Assembly: GCA_013911545.1 (NCBI GenBank)
Contig: JACETA010000024.1
Coordinates: 1 to 11,072 of the forward strand
Length of the DNA: 11,072 bases
Source: Chloroflexota bacterium
Lineage (GTDB): Bacteria; Chloroflexota; Dehalococcoidia; Lucifugimonadales; Lucifugimonadaceae
Reading direction: 5' to 3'
Under the pieces are notes generated by a model. It was not told where the DNA came from. It saw only the letters and a program-made list of their open reading frames with translations, and did no database searches. Both the position numbers and the translations under genes were made by a program. Positions 6,447 to 11,072 of the stretch are shown piece after piece (position 1 is the stretch's first letter; each line of letters opens with the position of its first letter).

Positions 6447-7055
6447 ATGAAAAATTTAGAAACAGCTCTTATACCAGCAATAATACAAGACTCAACATCA
6501 AAAGATATATTAATGATGGGTTACATGAATACCGAAGCTCTTAAAAAAACTATAATGGGTCCTAACGTATGGTTTTACAGTAGATCTAAAAAAAGACTAT
6601 GGGAAAAAGGCGAAACAAGTAAAAATTACTTAGAAGTTGTAAATATTACTACTGATTGCGATAAGGACGTTTTACTAATAACTGTAAACCCAAAAGGGCC
6701 CACTTGTCATACAGGTGAAAAAGTATGTTTTCATGACACTAATCTCGAAGAGTTAAATTTTGGAAGCCCTAATATTATCAATGAAATATTTGAAGTTATA
6801 CAAGACAGAAAAAATAATCCTGATGACAAATCTTATACTTCAAAATTATTTTCACAAGGAAATGATTTAATTTCACAAAAAGTAATTGAAGAACTGTGCG
6901 AATTAATAGTTGAATTTAATTCAAATAATCAAAATGATACAAGGATAGTTGAAGAGGCGTGCGACTTGTTGTTTCATTTAATGGTAATGATTTCTTATAA
7001 AAATATTAAATTTAATGCATTATCTGAAGAACTAGAAAAAAGAAAAAAACATTAA
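6447..7055 (+). CDS. hisI: Fused phosphoribosyl-AMP cyclohydrolase / phosphoribosyl-ATP pyrophosphatase HisIE
   Basis: A 202-residue fusion carrying out steps two and three of histidine synthesis. Residues ~1-105 are the cyclohydrolase: WFYSRSKKRLWEKGET (42-57), the metal site DCDKD (70-74) and the zinc ligands in GPTCHTG...VCF (Cys87, Cys94, with Cys71). Residues ~110-202 are the pyrophosphatase (MazG-like helical) domain: SYTSKL (129-134), the acidic helix VIEELCEL (146-153) and VEEACDLLFHL (168-178). Both catalytic halves are intact. In the cyclohydrolase the usual 'GETSGNxQ' stretch reads GETSKNYL, a small deviation. It ends the his segment; its stop overlaps the convergent yqhQ-like stop by four bases. 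The remaining his genes are not in this window. Confidence 0.95.
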   Translation: MKNLETALIPAIIQDSTSKDILMMGYMNTEALKKTIMGPNVWFYSRSKKRLWEKGETSKNYLEVVNITTDCDKDVLLITVNPKGPTCHTGEKVCFHDTNLEELNFGSPNIINEIFEVIQDRKNNPDDKSYTSKLFSQGNDLISQKVIEELCELIVEFNSNNQNDTRIVEEACDLLFHLMVMISYKNIKFNALSEELEKRKKH

Positions 7056-7930
7056 CTTTCATTCAACTCAATTGCGTATTTCATGCTATCTATTGCAACT
7101 TCAATTTGATCATCATCGGGGTTACGAGTTGTAATTTTTTGAATTAAAATACCTGGACCATTTAACAAAGTTTTAAATATTTGAAATTTACTTTTACTGC
7201 CAAATTTTAGTAATTCATAACTGATACCTGCAATAACAGGAACTAATAAAATCCTAGAAAATATAAACAATATAATGTTTTCTCTGGGGAAAAATATAAA
7301 TACAATTATGCTAACCATAACAACAATCAGTATGAATGACGTACCGCATCTTGGATGCTCCTTGGTATAATTGAAAAGTGTTTCTTTTTTTAATTGACTG
7401 CCATCTTCATGAGCCCAAACTGCCATATGTTCAGCGCCATGATATTGAAAAACTCTTTTAATATCTTTGGATAATCCAATTAAAAAAATATAAGTCAATA
7501 CAAAAATCAGCCTTAAAATACCTTCGGTTATAGAAATCATAATTTTATTAAATCCTATTTTTTCAAATAATTGAGAGATTAAGGCTGGAGTAACAAAGAA
7601 AAGGCCAATTGCTATTGAAAGTGAAATTAATATTAGCATAGCAAGGTTGAACCCAGAATTATTTTCATCATCAATTTTACCTTCAGCAATAACAGCAGAA
7701 TAATTTAATGCCTTTGTCCCCACAACAAGACTATCGATTAAATTTAAAATACCTCTAAGTATTGGAACATTTAAAAATTGAGGCTTATAAAATCTAGAAA
7801 ATTTTATTTCTTTTCTAATAATTTCACCCTCAGGCGAACGAACCGACATAACAGCTGTTTTTTTTCCTCTTATCATTACACCTTCAATAAGAGCTTGACC
7901 GCCATAAGTATTTTGTGAATTTTCGGACAA
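7052..7930 (-). CDS. yqhQ: DUF1385 (YqhQ-like) integral membrane protein
   Basis: The family hallmark YGGQALIEGVMIRG is at residues 9-22, with HGAEH at 164-168, HPRCGTSF at 192-199 and the family's C-terminal PGILIQKITTRNPDDDQ at 259-275. Hydrophobic stretches at about 95-118, 134-154, 198-215 and 218-240 predict four or so membrane spans, with a short soluble N-terminus. The biochemical function is not established; the conserved His/Glu/Cys positions suggest a metal site, which is inference. The start is TTG at 7930: the conserved N-terminal block begins at residue 9 and no ATG lies upstream after the rpmE stop. The gene follows rpmE by two bases; the rpmE-DUF1385 pairing recurs in Firmicutes and Chloroflexota. 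Length 292 fits the family. Confidence 0.9.
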   Translation of the reverse strand: MSENSQNTYGGQALIEGVMIRGKKTAVMSVRSPEGEIIRKEIKFSRFYKPQFLNVPILRGILNLIDSLVVGTKALNYSAVIAEGKIDDENNSGFNLAMLILISLSIAIGLFFVTPALISQLFEKIGFNKIMISITEGILRLIFVLTYIFLIGLSKDIKRVFQYHGAEHMAVWAHEDGSQLKKETLFNYTKEHPRCGTSFILIVVMVSIIVFIFFPRENIILFIFSRILLVPVIAGISYELLKFGSKSKFQIFKTLLNGPGILIQKITTRNPDDDQIEVAIDSMKYAIELNES

Positions 7931-7932
7931 TT

Positions 7933-8133
7933 TTATTTAATGCTATATCTTCTTCTCATTCTTTCAACTCTACCTTCTGTATCAACAATTCTTTGTTCTC
8001 CAGTGTAGAAAGGATGACATTTACTGCATATTTCAACTTTAATTTCTTTTTGTGTAGCACCAGTTGTGTATTCATGCCCACAAACACAACTTACCTCAGC
8101 ATTAAAATATTCTGGATGTATCTCGCTCTTCAT
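7933..8133 (-). CDS. rpmE: 50S ribosomal protein L31 (zinc-binding type)
   Basis: A 66-residue L31 of the large ribosomal subunit, starting MKSEIHPEY. It keeps the four zinc-ligand cysteines, Cys16 and Cys18 (CVC) and Cys36 and Cys39 (CSKC), so it is the 'C+' form rather than the zinc-free paralogue used under zinc limitation. HPFYTGEQRIVDTEGRVERM (40-59) is the family's most conserved block. Its ATG overlaps the stop of rpmA by four bases, giving tight coupling of L27 and L31 synthesis; no separate ribosome-binding site is evident. Confidence 0.96.
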   Translation of the reverse strand: MKSEIHPEYFNAEVSCVCGHEYTTGATQKEIKVEICSKCHPFYTGEQRIVDTEGRVERMRRRYSIK

Positions 8134-8402
8134 TTTGAAATCACATTTACCCTTTTCTGTTCTTTTTTATCTTTTTGCATTCTTGGCTTCATATCAAATT
8201 CAACAATTCCATCTATTAATGCAAATAAAGTATGGTCTTTTCCGACGCCAACATTTTTACCTGGTTTAACTGAAGTACCTCTTTGCCTAATCAAAATAGA
8301 ACCTGCAGTGACTTCGGTTCCAGCAAATGCTTTAACACCAAGTCTTTTTCCCGCGCTATCTCTTCCGTTTTTAGATGTACCTCCACCTTTTTTATGAGCC
8401 AT
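8130..8402 (-). CDS. rpmA: 50S ribosomal protein L27
   Basis: A 90-residue L27, recognisable from MAHKKGGGTSKNGRDSAGKR onward, which reaches the peptidyl-transferase centre with its N-terminus. There is no N-terminal extension of the kind removed by the Prp protease in Firmicutes, so the mature protein should start right after the initiator methionine. RQRGTSVKPGKNVGVGKDHT (39-58) is typical. The ATG lies 11 bases inside rplU and is preceded at a five-base gap by GAGGA. The usual obgE partner is not present downstream; rpmE follows instead. Confidence 0.97.
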   Translation of the reverse strand: MAHKKGGGTSKNGRDSAGKRLGVKAFAGTEVTAGSILIRQRGTSVKPGKNVGVGKDHTLFALIDGIVEFDMKPRMQKDKKEQKRVNVISK

Positions 8403-8766
8403 TATCTTCCTCTTTTTTTAACTTAGGTTGCGATTTATTTTTTGAAGAACCTTTAGAAAGTTCCTTTATTTCTACTGAAGTTAGTTGTTGTCGATGACCA
8501 ATTCTAACAGTATGTCGCGTCTTATTCTTATATCTTATCCCTTTTACTTTGGGTCCTTTAAATTGTTCTTTAATTTCACCAACTACACTTGAATTTTTTA
8601 CAACAGGTTTACCGATATTAACTTTGCCTGACAAAGATGTAAGCAAAACATCTTCAAAAGAAACTTTTTCTCCTGGCTTCCCATCAATTTTTTCAATACT
8701 TAAAACAGTACCTTTTTCAACAAGATACTGTTTTCCACCTGTTTTTATTACTGCGTAATCGTTCAT
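8392..8766 (-). CDS. rplU: 50S ribosomal protein L21
   Basis: L21 binds 23S rRNA in the large subunit. The N-terminal AVIKTGGKQYLVEKG (5-19) and the signature block around GIRYKNKTRHTVRIGHRQQL (76-95) are clear. At 124 residues it is about 20 longer than the common ~103-residue form: the extra part (after about residue 103) is a lysine/serine-rich tail ending in EEDNGS. Part of that tail is encoded by bases that also form the rpmA ribosome-binding site and start, so its sequence is partly constrained by rpmA. The ATG is only about 18-20 bases from the predicted transcription start, and no ribosome-binding site precedes it. Confidence 0.95.
   Translation of the reverse strand: MNDYAVIKTGGKQYLVEKGTVLSIEKIDGKPGEKVSFEDVLLTSLSGKVNIGKPVVKNSSVVGEIKEQFKGPKVKGIRYKNKTRHTVRIGHRQQLTSVEIKELSKGSSKNKSQPKLKKEEDNGS
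8408..8412 (-). promoter_or_regulatory. Ribosome-binding site of rpmA inside rplU
   Basis: On the minus strand GAGGA lies five bases before the rpmA ATG and is read in rplU as part of its two C-terminal glutamate codons. It confirms the overlapping start. Confidence 0.65.
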
Positions 8767-8790
8767 AATAGATATTAATTTAACTAGAAA

Positions 8791-8819
8791 ATTTTACATT
8801 TCTAATCAAGCTAGGTCAA
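8791..8819 (-). promoter_or_regulatory. Sigma-70-type promoter for rplU-rpmA-rpmE-yqhQ
   Basis: On the minus strand TTGACC (8814-8819) and TAAAAT (8791-8796) are separated by exactly 17 bases, five of six matches to each consensus hexamer. It lies in the only spacer of this minus-strand region longer than 10 bases (8767-8847) and points into rplU. A start about seven bases beyond the -10 would fall near 8784, giving a leader of roughly 18 bases, too short for an L21-binding regulatory hairpin. Motifs are seen directly; activity and start site are inferred. Confidence 0.75.
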
Positions 8820-8847
8820 CATTTTTTATAAAAATTTAATTTAAATT

Positions 8848-9294
8848 TTAAAATTTCCAAATTAAGGGCTCTATATCAGTAAAATTAACATCATTTATCT
8901 CACAAAAAATAACTGTATGATCTTCAACAATTTCTGCTGATTTAGGGCTACAGAAAAAAACTACCGATGAATTTTTTATATATTTTATACCTTTATTATT
9001 TTTTAAAAATTCAAAACTATTTGGAATTAATTCTTTATTTTTCATACTGAAAAAATTTGCATATTCTTCTTGGCCTGTACTTAAAATAGAGAGACTGAAT
9101 ACTTTATTATCATCAATAAAAGATTTAGTATTTGAGTTATTTGACAATGAAATTGCTAAAATAGAATGCTCAATAGAAACTGAAAAAAAGCTATTAATTG
9201 TTATTCCGTAAATTGAGCTATTATCAGTTATCAATAAAACTCCAACAGTTGTTGGTAATAATTTCCATGCAGATTTTATATCTTTAGTAGACAA
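8848..9294 (-). CDS. Flavin reductase-like domain protein (FMN-binding split barrel)
   Basis: 148 residues with the layout of the flavin reductase-like family: an opening LLPTTVGVLLIT (12-23), GITINSFFSVSIEHSILAIS (30-49, the flavin-binding strand-loop-strand), LSILSTGQEEYANFFS (68-83) and the late DHTVIFCEI (125-133) with PLIWKF at the end. Members reduce free FMN or FAD with NAD(P)H, or are the reductase part of two-component monooxygenases; the partner is unknown here. His126 matches the usual active-site region. The start is a TTG eight bases after the gyrA stop, with no ribosome-binding site; the first recognisable motif at residue 12 fits this start. It is probably transcribed with gyrA, but a functional link to gyrase is not apparent. 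Confidence 0.75.
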   Translation of the reverse strand: MSTKDIKSAWKLLPTTVGVLLITDNSSIYGITINSFFSVSIEHSILAISLSNNSNTKSFIDDNKVFSLSILSTGQEEYANFFSMKNKELIPNSFEFLKNNKGIKYIKNSSVVFFCSPKSAEIVEDHTVIFCEINDVNFTDIEPLIWKF

Positions 9295-9302
9295 TTAAAT
9301 TT

Positions 9303-11072
9303 CTATTTATTAGAAGAAGGTTTTTTGATTTTTTCTTCACTATTAGAATCAGACGCAACAACTCTTATAGCAGAAATTTTATCTCCGGACTGGAGCTTCA
9401 TAAGTGTAGAACCTTGGGTAGTTCTTCCGTAAATACTAATTTCATCTAATGGAATTTCCTGGACCTGAGCTTTTTCTGTAAGAAGATATACACTGTCATA
9501 TGTTCCAGCATCTTTATCCATCTTAACTGCTTGGGCATCTGCAACCTTGCCGTTTTTAGTAGTGACTTTCATAGTAATAAGACCTTTAGCTCCGTGTCTT
9601 TGAACTTTAAAATGTTCCATTTTTGAAAGTTTTCCAAATCCTTTCTGGCTTGCAACTAAAATATAACTATTAGGATCCTTGGAAGTTAGAACCATTGCTA
9701 CTACCTTCTGCTTAGATTCCAACTTCATACCCCTTACACCACCAGCAATCCTTCCTTGAGGTCTTACTCTTTCAACAGAAAATCTAATTTGTTTGCCTGC
9801 ATCTGAAACCATTACAACGTCAGGATAAACTTTAATAGCAGTTTCTTTGCCCTTTGAATCAACAATACTATAGTATTTCCTTCCTCCATCTTTCTTTAGG
9901 ATATTTGGATCTTTTTTTTCTGATTCAGGGTCGATTAAATCTTTATCAATAGAATTAATATCTATTTCCCTAAGGCTATCAAGGGTATAAGATACTGGCC
10001 TATCTGGATTTTTCTTAATGTCATTTAGTTTAATAATGTTATTTTTTTCTATTCCTTCTAGAGGTAATGCTAATGCAACAGAAATAATTTCATCATCATC
10101 TTTAAGTTTGAAAGAATGTAAACCTGATTTTCTTATATTTTTGAATTTAGAAATTTCCATTGTTTTTATTTTTCCACTTTTAGTAGCCATAACAATATAA
10201 GATTCTAATTTTTGATCAATTTCTGGGACGGTTAGTATTGCGTTCACCTTTTCTCTTTGCTCAAGAGAAATTATGTTGTGTACTGGAGCCCCCCTACTAT
10301 TTTTACTTTGATTTGCAGGTAGATCAAATACTCTTGAAGAAAACACCCTGCCCTTATCAGTAAAAAATAATATGGTGTCGTGGGTATCAGCAATTTGCAT
10401 GTATGGAGTAACATCGTCATCCTTAGTTGCTTTAAATCCTTTTACTCCTTTTCCTCCTCTATGCTGCCTTCTAAAAGTATCGCTTTTAACTCTTTTAAGG
10501 TAACCATTTCTGCTCAAAGTAACAACAGATTCTTCATGAGGTTCAACGTCTTCTCTATTCCATTGCCCTAATTCTTCTTTATGTAGCTTAGTTAATCTCT
10601 TATCTCCGTATTTATCTTTTAAGTCACTTGTCTCTTTTTTAATAACTTCAAATACTCTAGATTTGTTAGCTAATAAGTCATTTAAATCTTTTATAATATC
10701 TTTTAATTCGTTATATTCTGATTCTATTTTTTCAGTTTCAAGTGCTGCAATTCGTCTTAATTGCATATCAAGAATTGCTTGAGCTTGAATCTCACTTAGA
10801 TCAAATCTATTTTTCAAAGCTTCCCTTGCATCTTCAACAGCGCCAGCAGATTTAATTGTTTCTACAACTTCGTCAATATTTTGAAGAGCAATTCTAAGTC
10901 CTTCAAGAATATGTATTCTTGCCTGAGCTTTTTTTAGTTCAAATTCAGCTCTTTTAGTAACAATATCTATTCTAAAATCAATATAGTATTTTAAAATTTG
11001 TTTCAAATTTAAAACTCTAGGTGACCCATCAACTAAAGCAACCATATTTATAGAGAACGATGATCTTAAAGG
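9303..11072 (-). CDS. gyrA: DNA gyrase subunit A, C-terminal part (5' end beyond the window)
   Basis: The frame stays open to the window edge: the codons before the internal ATG at 11045 read PLRSSFSIN and continue into MVALVDGSPR, a well-known mid-protein GyrA segment, so that ATG is not the start. The catalytic tyrosine domain is off the window. Visible are the coiled-coil/tower part with FDLSEIQAQAILDMQLRRIA (about 10746-10805) and the six-bladed C-terminal DNA-wrapping pinwheel. The GyrA-box is QHRGGKG (10446-10466), against the usual Q(R/K)RGGKG, supporting GyrA over ParC. Blade landmarks VRPQGRIAGGVRGMKL (from ~9765) and GRTTQGSTLMKL are present. About 80 residues (9825-10064) appear inserted in the third blade. 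The protein ends in a short charged tail. Gyrase introduces negative supercoils using ATP. Confidence 0.95.
   Translation of the reverse strand, partial: PLRSSFSINMVALVDGSPRVLNLKQILKYYIDFRIDIVTKRAEFELKKAQARIHILEGLRIALQNIDEVVETIKSAGAVEDAREALKNRFDLSEIQAQAILDMQLRRIAALETEKIESEYNELKDIIKDLNDLLANKSRVFEVIKKETSDLKDKYGDKRLTKLHKEELGQWNREDVEPHEESVVTLSRNGYLKRVKSDTFRRQHRGGKGVKGFKATKDDDVTPYMQIADTHDTILFFTDKGRVFSSRVFDLPANQSKNSRGAPVHNIISLEQREKVNAILTVPEIDQKLESYIVMATKSGKIKTMEISKFKNIRKSGLHSFKLKDDDEIISVALALPLEGIEKNNIIKLNDIKKNPDRPVSYTLDSLREIDINSIDKDLIDPESEKKDPNILKKDGGRKYYSIVDSKGKETAIKVYPDVVMVSDAGKQIRFSVERVRPQGRIAGGVRGMKLESKQKVVAMVLTSKDPNSYILVASQKGFGKLSKMEHFKVQRHGAKGLITMKVTTKNGKVADAQAVKMDKDAGTYDSVYLLTEKAQVQEIPLDEISIYGRTTQGSTLMKLQSGDKISAIRVVASDSNSEEKIKKPSSNK

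Noticed and set aside
7915..8397. 160-codon open frame on the plus strand across rpmE and rpmA
   Set aside because: It is the shadow of two ribosomal protein genes on the other strand; its Phe/Ser/Pro-rich product matches nothing I know.
8843..8856. Perfect 14-base palindrome AAATTTTAAAATTT across the end of the flavin reductase gene
   Set aside because: It contains only A and T, would form a very weak hairpin, and has no T-run after it on the minus strand. In DNA this AT-rich it is expected by chance, so I do not call a terminator.
11043..11045. ATG at 11045 (minus strand) as a gyrA start
   Set aside because: Open reading continues upstream to the window edge with residues typical of the GyrA core, and MVALVDGSPR is a mid-protein segment; the gene is cut by the window, not short.
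1..11072. Defence, mobile element, CRISPR, tRNA or other accessory system
   Set aside because: No direct repeats, transposase or integrase motifs, tRNA-like cloverleaf or long non-coding stretch was found; the longest spacer is 81 bases. All genes belong to known core families apart from the DUF1385 protein, whose family is known but unassigned.

Overview
This is an 11 kb stretch of a low-GC (roughly 30% by eye), densely packed bacterial chromosome. Every protein gene runs into its neighbour with an overlap or a gap of at most a few tens of bases, and no RNA genes, insertion sequences, CRISPR arrays or phage genes are visible. Genome style (short, AT-rich, lysine/asparagine/isoleucine-rich proteins, few spacers) suggests a streamlined, probably free-living bacterium. 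The DUF1385 membrane gene next to rpmE, a FabL-type enoyl-ACP reductase and the style of the GyrA sequence fit a Chloroflexota (marine Dehalococcoidia/SAR202-like) or Firmicutes-like lineage; this is inference and I hold it loosely.

Layout. (1) 1-2574, plus strand: the tail of a probable MaoC/hot-dog hydratase gene, then plsX, fabG and fabL, a fatty-acid and phospholipid precursor cluster. (2) 2571-3738, minus strand: an A-type iron-sulfur carrier (IscA/ErpA) followed by a YgfZ-like folate-binding protein, a two-gene Fe-S maturation unit. (3) 3739-3791: a short divergent promoter region. (4) 3792-7055, plus strand: a PduO-type cobalamin adenosyltransferase overlapping hisH, then hisA, hisF and a fused hisIE, covering the middle steps of histidine synthesis. 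(5) 7052-11072, minus strand: in transcription order the C-terminal two thirds of gyrA, a flavin-reductase-like protein, then a well-formed promoter driving rplU-rpmA-rpmE-yqhQ (ribosomal proteins L21, L27, L31 and a DUF1385 membrane protein).

How they work together. FabG reduces 3-ketoacyl-ACP, FabL reduces enoyl-ACP, and PlsX turns the finished acyl-ACP into acyl-phosphate for glycerolipid synthesis; an upstream hydratase would be consistent with the same pathway. HisIE, HisA and HisH-HisF act consecutively from PR-ATP to imidazole-glycerol phosphate; hisG, hisD, hisC and hisB must lie elsewhere. IscA and YgfZ both act in [4Fe-4S] protein maturation.

I found no undescribed defence, mobile or biosynthetic system here. 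The points most worth a second look are FabL as apparent enoyl reductase, an apparent ~80-residue insertion in the GyrA C-terminal pinwheel, two convergent gene pairs that overlap by four bases, and a near-consensus promoter with a very short leader ahead of rplU.
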